This document shows positions 1 to 10,000 of a stretch of DNA of 64,000 nt, piece by piece; the first letter of the stretch is position 1; each line of letters begins with the position of its first letter. Both the position numbers and the translations under genes were made by a program. This DNA comes from an uncultured Treponema sp. Lineage in GTDB: Bacteria > Spirochaetota > Spirochaetia > Treponematales > Treponemataceae. The DNA lies in contig CALINC010000141.1 in NCBI GenBank assembly GCA_938045195.1, forward strand, positions 3,731-67,730, read 5' to 3'. The notes below the pieces were generated by a model. The model was not told the DNA's origin, did not search any database, and was given only the letters and a program-made list of their open reading frames with translations.

Positions 1-69
1 CGTACAACAACATTAGACGAAATTGAAGAATTCGTTTTAGTCTTAAAAGAAATTTTAAAAGAATTTTAG
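1..69 (+). CDS. 3' end of an aminotransferase-like gene (partial)
   Basis: Frame 1 is open from the window edge to a TAG at 67-69 and encodes the last 22 residues (RTTTLDEIEEFVLVLKEI followed by LKEF). An Arg followed by an acidic helix of the type DEIEEFVxxLKEI resembles the C-terminal helix of fold-type I PLP enzymes (aminotransferase or cysteine desulfurase). A cobalamin-related decarboxylase would suit the next gene, cbiB, but too little is visible to choose. The gene ends 16 nt before the cbiB start, so the two are probably co-transcribed. Confidence 0.4.
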   Translation, partial: RTTTLDEIEEFVLVLKEILKEF

Positions 70-85
70 CTATTTGGAAATTATT

Positions 86-1045
86 ATGCCGTATAAAACA
101 AATGTCTTAATTTTAATTTGTGCCGCCTTGCTTGATTTGATTTTAGGCGATCCGTATCGGTTTCCTCACCCCGTAAAACTCATAGGTAAAATTATATCTC
201 TAGAAGAAAAAATTGCACGCAAAATTGCAAGTTCCAAAACGGGGTTAAAGATATGCGGTTTTTTTATTGCGGCTGTAAATGTTACGGCATCTTTTTGCCT
301 CACATTTTTTCTATTACGTCTTTTAAAAGAATATAAAATAATTCATTTTTGTTTTTCAGTGTGGCTTTGCTATACGTGTATTGCCGCCCGCTGTCTTCAC
401 AAAGAAGCCGGAAAAGTTCTCCGATCATTAAAAATAAACCTTGCATCTGCGAGAAAGAGCCTTTCAAATATAGTGGGGCGCGACACTCAAAATTTAAGCG
501 AAGAAGGCATTGTGCGTGCTTGCGTTGAAACCGTTTCAGAAAATTCAAACGACGGCATTATAGCACCGCTTTTTTTTATGATGCTTTTAGGTGCTGAAGG
601 CGGCATTGCCTATAAAGCGGTAAACACAATGGATTCAATGCTAGGTTACAAAAATGAAAAATATTCAGCTCTCGGTTTTTTCCCTGCAAAACTTGACGAT
701 ATAGTAAATTATATTCCCGCGCGCATTTGCGCCGCTCTTATGCTATTAGGCTCGATATTTTGTTTCGGGCAGCACTTTAACTTAAAAAACGGCTTTAAAA
801 TTTGGCGTAGAGATTGCCGTAAACACGCAAGTCCGAATTCGGGGCATCCGGAAAGCGTTGCGGCGGGGTTACTCTGCATTAAATTGGGCGGTCCTAATTA
901 TTACGGCGGCATATTGGAGCAAAAGCCATATATAGGCGACGAATTAAAAAAAATAGAGCGGGCTGATATAACCCGCTCCATTATTTTGATGTATTCGGCA
1001 GAATTTTTTTTATTCCTATTATACGTTACCCTTGCATATTATTGA
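86..1045 (+). CDS. cbiB: adenosylcobinamide-phosphate synthase CbiB/CobD
   Basis: Integral membrane enzyme that attaches (R)-1-amino-2-propanol or its phosphate to adenosylcobyric acid in cobalamin synthesis. Family blocks are all present in order: LLDLILGDPYRFPHPV near the N-terminus, ENSNDGIIAPLFF, then KAVNTMDSMLGYKNEKY, a DDIVNYIPAR block, and SPNSGHPESVAAGLL. Several hydrophobic segments agree with a membrane protein, and 319 residues is the usual length. ATG 86 is preferred over the in-frame TTG at 74 because a GGAA lies about 7 nt upstream of it. It follows the aminotransferase-like gene closely. No other cob gene is visible in this window. Confidence 0.9.
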   Translation: MPYKTNVLILICAALLDLILGDPYRFPHPVKLIGKIISLEEKIARKIASSKTGLKICGFFIAAVNVTASFCLTFFLLRLLKEYKIIHFCFSVWLCYTCIAARCLHKEAGKVLRSLKINLASARKSLSNIVGRDTQNLSEEGIVRACVETVSENSNDGIIAPLFFMMLLGAEGGIAYKAVNTMDSMLGYKNEKYSALGFFPAKLDDIVNYIPARICAALMLLGSIFCFGQHFNLKNGFKIWRRDCRKHASPNSGHPESVAAGLLCIKLGGPNYYGGILEQKPYIGDELKKIERADITRSIILMYSAEFFLFLLYVTLAYY

Positions 1046-1090
1046 AACGGAAGCATACGGCTTTAAGATTATAGAGTCTTTCATTGTGTA

Positions 1091-1804
1091 TTACGGTGTA
1101 AAAATAACTTCAACAAATATCGGGTCTTGAATGCAAAGAATTTCGGTAAGCGGAATATTTGCCGACGCTTTTGTGCCGTCCTTTTGTCCTCTGCCGAAAG
1201 GTGTAACCTTTATGTTTTGTACTTTTTTCGGGCAGGTAACCGAAACATGTAATACTGATTTTTTAAGCTCTGCTGCAAGTTTTTCTCCGTATGCGGATTT
1301 AATAACTTCAAGATATTCCTCAGAAGTAATATTTTCGCCCGTAAGTGCAGGAGCCATCAAAAGTTCTACATATTCGCGGTCGTCTGAAGAAAGCATATTT
1401 ATAAATTCTTTGATATTATCGGGACCAATTGCAAATAAAAGCGTCCCTTTTTTCATATCCACCTTGATAAAAGAATTATCATCTTGCATTTGTTCTTTAA
1501 AAATTTTTATTTTTGCGTTTATTCCTGCAAGAGATTGAGTTCCTATTGAAAGAACTTTAACTCCTTTTTCTTCAAGCTGTGCTTTAATTTCTTCCGTATT
1601 GAATATCGACTTATTAGCGGCTTTTTCTTCCTCCGAAAAATTGGAAATACTTTCAATTAGAGTATTCATTATCGGCGAAGTTTTAATATCAAGCGTTAAA
1701 ACGGCATCGCCGGAAGGTTGTACAAAAATATCGGTTTTCGGCGTACATGATGCAGCAAGTATTATTCCAAGCGTAATAAGAATGAATTTAAAAGAGTGTT
1801 TCAT
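1091..1804 (-). CDS. putative lipoprotein, unknown function
   Basis: Encodes 237 residues. The N-terminus MKHSFKFILITLGIILAASC is a signal peptide ending in a lipobox (LAASC), so the mature protein probably begins at Cys20 and is lipid-anchored. The rest is hydrophilic, with an acidic helical stretch (FSEEEKAANKS) and no domain I recognise. The start at 1804 is chosen over longer in-frame options because it has a GAGG ribosome-binding site and begins exactly at the signal peptide. The gene converges with cbiB and diverges from the polyol operon. Function unknown. Confidence 0.8.
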   Translation of the reverse strand: MKHSFKFILITLGIILAASCTPKTDIFVQPSGDAVLTLDIKTSPIMNTLIESISNFSEEEKAANKSIFNTEEIKAQLEEKGVKVLSIGTQSLAGINAKIKIFKEQMQDDNSFIKVDMKKGTLLFAIGPDNIKEFINMLSSDDREYVELLMAPALTGENITSEEYLEVIKSAYGEKLAAELKKSVLHVSVTCPKKVQNIKVTPFGRGQKDGTKASANIPLTEILCIQDPIFVEVIFTP

Positions 1805-1920
1805 TTTAACCTCGTCAATGTATATTCCCAACAGTTTAATGATTAAACTGCTTATAATAAAAAAAACAAAGCCGGCAAAAGGTTTCATAATAAAATGCCA
1901 AAACATAAATTTTTTAGTGA

Positions 1921-1949
1921 TTGACAAATATGCAGGATAATGTTACTAT
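1921..1949 (+). promoter_or_regulatory. sigma-70 promoter of the polyol/glycerol-type operon
   Basis: TTGACA at 1921-1926 and TACTAT at 1944-1949 with a 17-nt spacer. The predicted start is near 1956, which leaves a leader of about 50 nt to the ATG at 2009. Confidence 0.75.
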
Positions 1950-1954
1950 GCTTC

Positions 1955-1969
1955 TGTGGTAATACCACA
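1955..1969. promoter_or_regulatory. 15-bp palindromic operator candidate (TGTGGTAATACCACA)
   Basis: Perfect inverted repeat, TGTGGT-AAT-ACCACA, covering the predicted transcription start. The core TGGTnnnACCA matches the general operator shape of FadR/PdhR/LldR-type GntR regulators. No GntR gene is in the window, so the regulator is unknown. A repressor bound here would block initiation. Confidence 0.55.
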
Positions 1970-2008
1970 AAAAATGTAAACTAAATTTAGGGAAACAGCA
2001 AGATAAAA

Positions 2009-3325
2009 ATGAAAAGACTTGAATATGTTGATTATGACATTGTAGTTATAGGCGGGGGACCGGCAGGAATGGCAGCGGCTCTTGCCGCTTCAGAAAAAAA
2101 TCCCAAAGCTCGAATTGCTCTCATTGAAAGAGAAGCGGAAATAGGCGGTATTTTAAAGCAATGTATTCATGACGGTTTTGGGCTTATACGTTTTAAAGAA
2201 CGGCTTACAGGCCCTGAATATGCATGGCGGTATAAAGAAATGGTGGAAAATGCAGCCCATATAAAGATTTTCAAGTTTACGTTTTTAACAAAGTTAGAAA
2301 AAATTGCAGTTTCTTCAAAAGAACTTTTTAATATGGAATTTACCAGCCCTGAATATGGAGTTTTTAATTTAACGGCAAAAAGTTTGGTTGCTGCTATGGG
2401 TTGCCGCGAACGGACGGATAGGCAGGTAAACATTCACGGTGATAGACCTGCGGGGATATTTACTGCCGGACAGGCTCAGGCTTTTATCAACTTGTACGGA
2501 TATATGCCCGGCAAAAAATGTATCATTCTCGGTTCTGGAGATATTGGTCTTATTATGGCACGCCGTCTTACACTGGAAGGTGCAAAAGTAGAGGGTGTAT
2601 ACGAAATAAAACCGGCACCTTCAGGACTTACCCGCAATATTGTTCAATGTTTAGACGACTATAACATACCGCTCCATTTAGCAACTACGGTTACCTCTGT
2701 CGAAGGAACTAAACGCGTGGAAGCCGTTTGGATTGCACAAGTTGATAAAAAAATGCATGTAATTGCCGGAACCGAAAAACGGATTCCATGCGATACGTTA
2801 ATTTTAAGCGTCGGCTTAATTCCCGAAAATGATATACTCTTAAATTTAAATGTTCCGATTGATAACAGAACTAAAGGTCCGATAGTAAACCAGTTTATGC
2901 AAACGAAAATAAACGGCTTATTTTCTTGCGGAAATGCGCTGCATGTAAACGATTTGGTTGACTATGTTTCGGAGTCGGGTAAAATTGCAGGTGAAGCTGC
3001 CGCTGAATACGCTTTATATTCGGATAACACAGAAGAGACTGCTAAAACTTTAAATAAAAAAAATACGCATTGTAAGATTGAACTTGCAGGAAAAATTCTT
3101 TATTTGGTTCCGCAAGAAATAAATACGGAGGCATCAGGGCAAATTATTTTTTATTTCCGTTCATCGGAAGAATTGCAAAATGCAAAATTGGAATTAAGCG
3201 CAGACGGTAAAACTATTTTTGAAAAAAAATATGCAATGTTGAAACCGCCTGAAATGGAAAGATTTGTTTTGCAAAGTGAAAAATTTGCAGGAGTAAAAAA
3301 ACTTATGCTGACGTTAACAACATAA
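2009..3325 (+). CDS. NAD(P)/FAD-dependent oxidoreductase (GlpA-like, polyol operon)
   Basis: A 438-residue flavoprotein. An N-terminal dinucleotide-binding motif (IVVIGGGPAGMAAALAA, residues ~11-27) is followed by a second nucleotide-binding fold (KCIILGSGDIGLIMARRL) and the C-terminal FAD block (LFSCGNALHVNDLVDYVSES). This two-dinucleotide-fold architecture belongs to the pyridine nucleotide-disulfide oxidoreductase class. Homologues occur next to a DUF1667 protein in anaerobic glycerol-3-phosphate dehydrogenase clusters, and that pair is seen here. The likely role is electron transfer during oxidation of a polyol phosphate. First gene of a four-gene operon; a 12-nt gap precedes the next gene. 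Confidence 0.75.
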   Translation: MKRLEYVDYDIVVIGGGPAGMAAALAASEKNPKARIALIEREAEIGGILKQCIHDGFGLIRFKERLTGPEYAWRYKEMVENAAHIKIFKFTFLTKLEKIAVSSKELFNMEFTSPEYGVFNLTAKSLVAAMGCRERTDRQVNIHGDRPAGIFTAGQAQAFINLYGYMPGKKCIILGSGDIGLIMARRLTLEGAKVEGVYEIKPAPSGLTRNIVQCLDDYNIPLHLATTVTSVEGTKRVEAVWIAQVDKKMHVIAGTEKRIPCDTLILSVGLIPENDILLNLNVPIDNRTKGPIVNQFMQTKINGLFSCGNALHVNDLVDYVSESGKIAGEAAAEYALYSDNTEETAKTLNKKNTHCKIELAGKILYLVPQEINTEASGQIIFYFRSSEELQNAKLELSADGKTIFEKKYAMLKPPEMERFVLQSEKFAGVKKLMLTLTT

Positions 3326-3337
3326 GGAGAATAAATT

Positions 3338-3703
3338 ATGGAAACAAAAAATTTTACTTGCACCGCCTGCCCGCGCGGATGCAGTTTGACAGTTCAAATT
3401 GAAAATCAAGGTGAAAACCTAATTACGGTTAGCGGAAATAAATGTCCTAAAGGAGAAACCTATGGGAAGCAAGAAGCTGTTTGCCCGATGAGGATGCTTA
3501 CTACGACAGTTGCTTCTTCGGTTGCAGGAACCCGCAGAATTCCGGTTAAAACAAGCGATGTTGTTCCGCTTAAATTCTTTGCTCAATATATGAAGAGAGT
3601 CCGATCTATTATCGTTTCGGAAAAATGTAAACCCGGTGATATTATCGTAAAAAATTTTTGTGAAAGCGGAACCGATTTAATTGCAACAGGCGGCATTATA
3701 TGA
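3338..3703 (+). CDS. DUF1667 cysteine-motif protein
   Basis: A 121-residue protein that starts with CTACPRGCSLTV and continues with NKCPKGETYGKQEAVCPMRM. These cysteine clusters are the hallmark of DUF1667 and are likely to bind metal or an Fe-S cluster. The family is found beside the FAD oxidoreductase of anaerobic glycerol-phosphate dehydrogenase systems, where it probably helps pass electrons. A good ribosome-binding site (AAGGAG) precedes the ATG. Its stop codon overlaps the start of the kinase gene (ATGA), so translation is probably coupled. Confidence 0.75.
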   Translation: METKNFTCTACPRGCSLTVQIENQGENLITVSGNKCPKGETYGKQEAVCPMRMLTTTVASSVAGTRRIPVKTSDVVPLKFFAQYMKRVRSIIVSEKCKPGDIIVKNFCESGTDLIATGGII

Positions 3704-5250
3704 AAACTATTTTAACTGTTGACTGCGGCACGCAAAGTTTGCGTGCAATGCTTTTCGATTTGCACGGTAATATTTTGTACTCAAAACGGGTAGGCTATAA
3801 ACCTTATGTTGCGCCGCAGCCCGGTTGGGCGGAACAAGATGTAAATGTGTATTGGAATGCATTAAAAGACGCTGTTTTAGAATTAAAAAATAAAGTTCCG
3901 GAAGAATTCGGTCAAATTGCAGGAATGGGTGTTACCGCAATGCGCGCAACAACGGTTTTAATTGATAAAGCCGGAAAAGTTTTGCGTCCTGCTATTGTTT
4001 GGCTGGATAACAGAAGCGCACGAGGGCACTATCATCCGAATAGTTTTATACACTGCGCTCTTAATGCCGCAGGGCTTTATCATTCTATTGTTACAATACA
4101 ATCTAATTGTAAAACGAATTGGATTCGAGAAAATGAACCGGAGATTTGGAATAAAACATGGAAAATGCTTTTTCTTTCAGGATGGTTTATTTTTCGTCTT
4201 ACCGGTGAAATTTGCGATACGGCATCGTCAATGGTGGGCTACATTCCATTTGTAAATAAAAAACGAGATTGGGCGGAGCGTCCATCAATAGAACAGCTCT
4301 TGATGCCGTTAGAAAAAGAAAAACAGAATAGAGTTGTTGAAAGCGGAAGCATTATCGGAAGTCTTACAAAAAATGCAGCGGAAGAATTAGGTTTACCTGC
4401 GGGGCTACCGCTAGTAGGGTGCGGAAGCGATAAGGCGTGTGAAACAGTCGGCGTTGGAGTAGTGAATTCTTCAACGGCATCTTTGAGTTTCGGTACTACC
4501 GCAACTATCGAAGTTTGTTCAAAAAAATATTTTGAATATAAAAAATTATTTCCGGCTTATTGCGGAATTTTACCGGACACTTGGCTTTCGGAATTGGAAA
4601 TTTTCCGCGGCTATTGGATGATAAGCTGGTTTAAAGAAGAACTTTGCAAAGAAGAATGTAAGCAGGCGGAAATGCTCGGTGTAATTCCCGAAACGATTTT
4701 AGATAAACTTTTGCATGCCGCTCCCGCAGGCGGAAGCGGGTTAATGCTTCAACCCTATTGGGGTGCAAGTATTTTTGACCGGTATGCAAAAGGAAGTATT
4801 ATAGGTTTTGGGGATGTTCATGGACGAGATGATTTATACAGAGCAATAATTGAAGGCTTGGCATATTCACTGCGTGAAGGTTTGGAAATAATAGAAGCTA
4901 AAGCCGGAATAAAATGTGCAACCGTTGCGGCTTCCGGCGGAGCGTCTCAAAGCGATGCTATATGCCAAATTACCGCAGATATTTTAAATAAACCTTTAGT
5001 GCGCGGTAGAACTCCGGAGGCATCTTCTCTTGGCACTGCTATTATAACAGCAAAAGGACTCGGCGAATATTCTTCGATTGAAGATGCTGTAAGACAAATG
5101 GTTTCTTATAAAAAAGAATTCTTACCGAATACCGCACACAGAAATTTATATGATAATTTATTTGCAGTTTATAAAAAAATATATCCCGCACTAAAAAATA
5201 TTTACAAAGATATTCAAAAAGCAACAAATTATCCTGAAGCAAAAAAATGA
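3700..5250 (+). CDS. FGGY-family carbohydrate kinase
   Basis: A 516-residue ASKHA-fold kinase. The phosphate-1 motif is at the start (LTVDCGTQSLRAMLFD), followed by PGWAEQD, the conserved WLDNRSARG stretch, and the adenosine/phosphate-2 region (VGCGSDKACETVGVG, SFGTTATIE). A late block, EASSLGTAIITAKGLGE, matches the family C-terminus. Members phosphorylate glycerol, xylulose, ribulose or related sugars. The setting beside a GlpA-like oxidoreductase and an AGPS-like flavoprotein suggests glycerol or another short polyol, but the sequence does not fix the substrate. Confidence 0.8.
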   Translation: MKTILTVDCGTQSLRAMLFDLHGNILYSKRVGYKPYVAPQPGWAEQDVNVYWNALKDAVLELKNKVPEEFGQIAGMGVTAMRATTVLIDKAGKVLRPAIVWLDNRSARGHYHPNSFIHCALNAAGLYHSIVTIQSNCKTNWIRENEPEIWNKTWKMLFLSGWFIFRLTGEICDTASSMVGYIPFVNKKRDWAERPSIEQLLMPLEKEKQNRVVESGSIIGSLTKNAAEELGLPAGLPLVGCGSDKACETVGVGVVNSSTASLSFGTTATIEVCSKKYFEYKKLFPAYCGILPDTWLSELEIFRGYWMISWFKEELCKEECKQAEMLGVIPETILDKLLHAAPAGGSGLMLQPYWGASIFDRYAKGSIIGFGDVHGRDDLYRAIIEGLAYSLREGLEIIEAKAGIKCATVAASGGASQSDAICQITADILNKPLVRGRTPEASSLGTAIITAKGLGEYSSIEDAVRQMVSYKKEFLPNTAHRNLYDNLFAVYKKIYPALKNIYKDIQKATNYPEAKK

Positions 5251-5277
5251 ACGGATAAAGATAAGGAGAATTAGAAT

Positions 5278-7029
5278 ATGGGAAAACGTTACACGTACAA
5301 AGATTTTAAACCGGTTTGGGAACAAGTTCCTCCGCCTAAAGGAAGTTTCCGTTCCGTATTAAAATGGGGAAACCCCAATGAGTTTAAAGAACCTAATGAA
5401 CGGCTTTACAAATATATGAAAACCGTTTTCGGGATCGGCGATGATATGTTTAAGCAGAAAAAAAATGAAGGGCTTAATTCTCTTCCGGCTTCTCTTGAAG
5501 TTAAACTTGAGGCAAAACATATTGAAAAATTAAAAGAAATTTTCGGTGATGAAAATGTCAGCACGCTTGTAAAAGACAGAGCTTTCGTTGCGTACGGAAA
5601 AACCATGTACGATTCGTATCGTCTGCGCGAGGGACTTTTAGAGAACGTTCCGGACGTTGTTGTTTTCCCGTCGGAGCATGAGCAAATTGTTCAATTAGTT
5701 GAATACTGCAATTCAAATAAAATTCCGCTTTATGTGTATGGCGGCGGTTCTTCCGTTACGCGCGGTGTAGAAGCCGTTAAAGGCGGAATTACTTTAGATA
5801 TGCGTAAAAATTTTAATAAGGTTTTGGAATTCAACGAAACGAATCAAACAATAACGGTGCAAGCGGGAATGTCGGGACCGCAACTGGAAGCGCATTTAAA
5901 TAATGCACAAAAAGAATTTAATGCAAAGCGTGCATATACGTGCGGACACTTTCCCCAATCATTTGAATATTCATCGGTAGGCGGTTGGGTTGTAACGCGC
6001 GGTGCAGGACAAAACTCAACCTATTATGGCAACATAAAAGATATTGTTTTCAAGCAAACTTATGTAACTCCGCAAGGAATTGTAAAAAGTTACGGACTTC
6101 CCGCTCATGCGGTAGGACCTGATATTGATGAAATAATGATGGGCAGCGAAGGGGCCTTTGGAATTCTTACAAATGTAACGCTGCGCTTTTTCCGTTATAT
6201 GCCGGAAAACAGAAAAAAATTCAGTTTTATTTTTAAAACTTGGCAAGATGGAATGGATGCCTGCCGAGAAATTATGCAAAACGAATCGGGCTTCCCTTCT
6301 GTATTTAGACTTTCGGATGCGGAAGAAACCGATATGGCTTTAAAACTGTACGGTGTTGAAGGTACGGTTATCGAAAGCGCAATGAATATGATGGGCTATA
6401 AGCCAATGCAGCGGTGTTTGTTTTTAGGCTGGACTGAGGGTGAAAAGAATTTTTCAAAACAACTTTATAAAAAAATAAAAAAAATTTGCAAAGCGCATGG
6501 AGGTTTCTTTTTAACCGGAAAGCCTGTAGACGGCTGGGAACACGGACGCTTTGCAGATCCTTATTTGCGAGAGTCGCTGCAAGATTACGGCGTAATTATT
6601 GATACAATGGAGTGCAGCGTAACTTGGGAGATGATGCCGCGTGTCCATAAGGAAGTGCGTAAATTTGCAAAGTCGCGTCCGCATACGGTTTGTATGACGC
6701 ATCTTTCGCATGCGTATCCTCAAGGGGCAAACTTGTATTTTATTTTTATCGGGTTATTTGAAAATAAAGAAGAATATGTAGAATACCAATACGGTATTTT
6801 TGATAATATTCAGCTGCAAGGAGCCGCTATGAGCCATCATCATGGAGTGGGAAAAATGACTGCGGCTTGGGTAGAACAAGCAATCGGTGAAACCGATTTT
6901 GAAATTTTTAAAGCACTCAAAAATCATTTTGACCCGAATAATATTATGAATCCGGGCGGGACGCTTGGTCTTGATATGAGCGAAGAACAAAAACGCAAAC
7001 CGAAATTTGCAGGAAAAACATGGAGATAA
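5278..7029 (+). CDS. FAD-binding oxidase, alkyldihydroxyacetonephosphate synthase (AGPS)-like
   Basis: A 583-residue flavoprotein of the VAO/PCMH family. The FAD-binding part runs from PDVVVFPSEHEQIVQLVEYC through YVYGGGSSVTRGVE to FEYSSVGGWVVTRGAGQNST. The C-terminal part carries MSHHHGVGKMTAAW and FDPNNIMNPGG. The CGHFPQSFEYSSVGGWV and SHHHGVGK blocks are typical of AGPS, which exchanges the acyl chain of acyl-DHAP for a fatty alcohol in ether-lipid synthesis. In this operon it might instead oxidise a polyol or its phosphate. A GGAG ribosome-binding site precedes the ATG, and a hairpin at 7056-7097 ends the operon. Confidence 0.75.
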   Translation: MGKRYTYKDFKPVWEQVPPPKGSFRSVLKWGNPNEFKEPNERLYKYMKTVFGIGDDMFKQKKNEGLNSLPASLEVKLEAKHIEKLKEIFGDENVSTLVKDRAFVAYGKTMYDSYRLREGLLENVPDVVVFPSEHEQIVQLVEYCNSNKIPLYVYGGGSSVTRGVEAVKGGITLDMRKNFNKVLEFNETNQTITVQAGMSGPQLEAHLNNAQKEFNAKRAYTCGHFPQSFEYSSVGGWVVTRGAGQNSTYYGNIKDIVFKQTYVTPQGIVKSYGLPAHAVGPDIDEIMMGSEGAFGILTNVTLRFFRYMPENRKKFSFIFKTWQDGMDACREIMQNESGFPSVFRLSDAEETDMALKLYGVEGTVIESAMNMMGYKPMQRCLFLGWTEGEKNFSKQLYKKIKKICKAHGGFFLTGKPVDGWEHGRFADPYLRESLQDYGVIIDTMECSVTWEMMPRVHKEVRKFAKSRPHTVCMTHLSHAYPQGANLYFIFIGLFENKEEYVEYQYGIFDNIQLQGAAMSHHHGVGKMTAAWVEQAIGETDFEIFKALKNHFDPNNIMNPGGTLGLDMSEEQKRKPKFAGKTWR

Positions 7030-7055
7030 AATATTTCGATTAAATTTTAATTAAT

Positions 7056-7097
7056 GGGCTGCCTTAAAAATTATAATGTATAATTTTTGGACAGCTC
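7056..7097. terminator. bidirectional hairpin terminator
   Basis: An outer stem, GGGCTG (7056-7061) with CAGCTC (7092-7097), encloses an inner 9-bp stem, AAAAATTAT/ATAATTTTT, with a 5-nt loop. It lies between two convergent operons. Read on the minus strand it shares the start GCTGTCCAAAA with the hairpin at 54245-54272. Confidence 0.6.
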
Positions 7098-7099
7098 GT

Positions 7100-10000
7100 T
7101 TAGTATTCAACTTTACCGGAAATACCTGCCGTAATATTTAACAAAAAAGAATTCCTGTCGGTAGAAGATCCTGAAAATTCTGCAAATAATTTTATTTCAC
7201 CGTGTTCGCCTATTTTTGTTATTTGAGAATGTTTAAATGAAAGCGTATAATTTAATTTTTTTGAATTTATTTTTTGCGATAATTCTATAGAAAATTTTTC
7301 TTCTCGGCTGTCAAGCAATTTTATCTTGCTGAATGATTGAATAATTAAATGCGGTAAAGAATAATTACTTTCCGAAACAAAGCTGAAACTGATTTTTTCT
7401 TTCCATTCTTCAGATTTTATTTTTGACTCTTTAAGTTTTATTGCGGTACAATTAAAATCATTTTCAAATGTTATACGGCTTCGTGCCCCAAAAAAATAAT
7501 ATAAACTATGAAAAGAATTAAATTTGAATTTAAAAAATTCTTTTCCGAAAGAAAAATTCCATTTATATATTCTATTTAGTTCATCTTGGTCATACCAATT
7601 AAATAAATTAAAATATCCGTATTTTCCGGAAATATTTAAAGCGGTATATTTTATCAAAAAATCTAATGAGTAAATATTAGAGGCTTGAGTAAATGATTTT
7701 TCCGATTTTACAATTCGCGAGAATTTTGTATTAAATTCGAGCGGTAAATATAAATCGCTCATTGTTGTACTGATAAGCCGTGAAATATTTAAACTGTAAG
7801 AATTATAAAACATATAGTTATGTAAATTATTTAATTGTATCTGTTTATTTATTCTTTTGTCGATTAGGTCATAAAATATCGGTTTTGAAAAAAGCCAATA
7901 CTGTTCACCCATTCCAATAAATAAATAGTGAATATCATCGGAATATTTTTTTTGATATTGCATTTCGCTTCCGGTTTTTTGTTTCACTATTTTACGTTCA
8001 AAAATAGGAGTAAAGAAAATATTTTTAACTTCAAACGGAATGGAAATTGAAAATTTAGTTTCTTCTTCGCATTGAGGATTGTTTGAATTATATATTTTTG
8101 CGGCAGCAATTCCCTCTAAATTAAATCCTAATAACTTAGTGTTTTTTATAGATGCAGAAGTGTCCGAAAATAAATTAAAAATTATTTTTAATTCCGAATT
8201 TCTATTTTCAGCGTTATTCACCCCTTCAGAATACATATCAATTAAACTTTTTATCCATGCCTTAGTGTAGCCTAAATTGGATGTATTATAAAGCGTTTTA
8301 TATTTTTGATTAACCGAGAAGCTAATAGCACTGTAAAGTATTCCAAAATCTTGCTTTGGAATTATCGGGGAAATAACAGCTTGGATTTTTTGATTTGTGA
8401 ATTCTTTGTTATAATCTATTGCCGTCAAATAGTTTAATGCTGCATATTTTTCAAAACCGAGCATACACGTCCGCCGCAAAACTTCTTCATTTTGATTTAT
8501 AAAAAAATATTCGGACGCATTAAAAAAATAAACGGGAATCATAACCGAATGCCCATAGCTTTCTATAACATTATTGTGGTTTGTATTGCTTTCATTTTTA
8601 TTTTGAAGAGACAATGTTCCAGCCAGATTTATTTTCCATAAATCTATAGAGGTTTCCATTTTAGAATTAATTTTTATACTTTTATTTTGCGATATAGTTT
8701 TAAAATTGCCGTCAATATAAATGTGCGGATTTGAAAATACCGGCTGATTATTTTTTTCATAGATTATATCATTTATCGTGTAATCGAAATAAGTTTTATT
8801 ATCAAAAATATAATTTTGTTTTCTTATTTTTTCATTTTTATTTACAACTACATCGAACCCGAATTCGGAACCGGTTGTAATATTATATTTTGCCAACTTT
8901 ATTCCGCTTGAAAATTTATAACTGTCCGATAGTTCTTTCTTTTGCTTTGATATTTGCCAATCGCCTGCGCCGGCAAAAAATATATCAAGTTCTTTTATCG
9001 GATGCCAATGTATTCCTCCGGCAAATTTAATTGTTCCGGAATCGGAATATGTTTTTCCTTCTTGCCATTGTATTTCAATTAGATCATTAGGTAAAATTTC
9101 ATGTTCTAATGTTATTATATTTGTATTTTCATTGTAATTAAAATTGAATATTTCTATTTTATTTTTATATACATGAATAGTTCCCGGTATTGTATTTTCA
9201 TTTAAAAGAAATTCCGAAACTGGAATATAATTTCCATATAAAATGAATTTTGAAGACGCTTTATTGTTTAAAGTATTAGGTATATATATTTCCTTGTCAG
9301 TATTGACAAATGGAAACATTTGTTTTGGATTATTAAAACTATATTCTTCGTCTTTAGCCGAAGTTTGAATAAATGTTATTTTTTCAAAATTATCGGTAAA
9401 TATTTCGCTTGAATTTATATATATATCAAAACCGTTTGCTTCATTTTCGCTTGACGCTTCAATGAGTTTTATAAAATCATAAGTTTTGTTTTTTGAAATA
9501 TTATAACGCGAAGCGATTTCAAAAGGTGAAAAAGAATCTTTTTCTTTTAATAACAAGAAGCCTTTGCCGTTAATATCCGTTTTGTAATTGGTAATATCTG
9601 TTTTTATTGAATAACTGGATGCTTCAACGGAATCAAAATATGTTTTTACGCCGGATAAAAATTCATTTGCATCAGACTCTTCAGTTGGTGAAAAAAAATA
9701 TTCCACAGCGGCACCGTTCGGGAAACTTTTTTTTAAGGCAAGTGTTTGTTCTCTTGGGTTTATGCTAAATTCATCAGGCGGTAATTCTCGCCAATCGGAA
9801 TTTGAATAATCTTTTACAAATACGCGCAAAGTTTTTCCGTATAAATTATCGGTGTGGACGGGGATATAAAAATATTGAGCTTTCGCCCAGTTGTTTATAT
9901 CAATTTTTGTTTTTATTACTTCATTTTTTCCATAAAAGGTTTTTGAATTATATTCAGCACTTTCATAACGGAGCATTATATCTGCGTTCCAATTCTCTCC

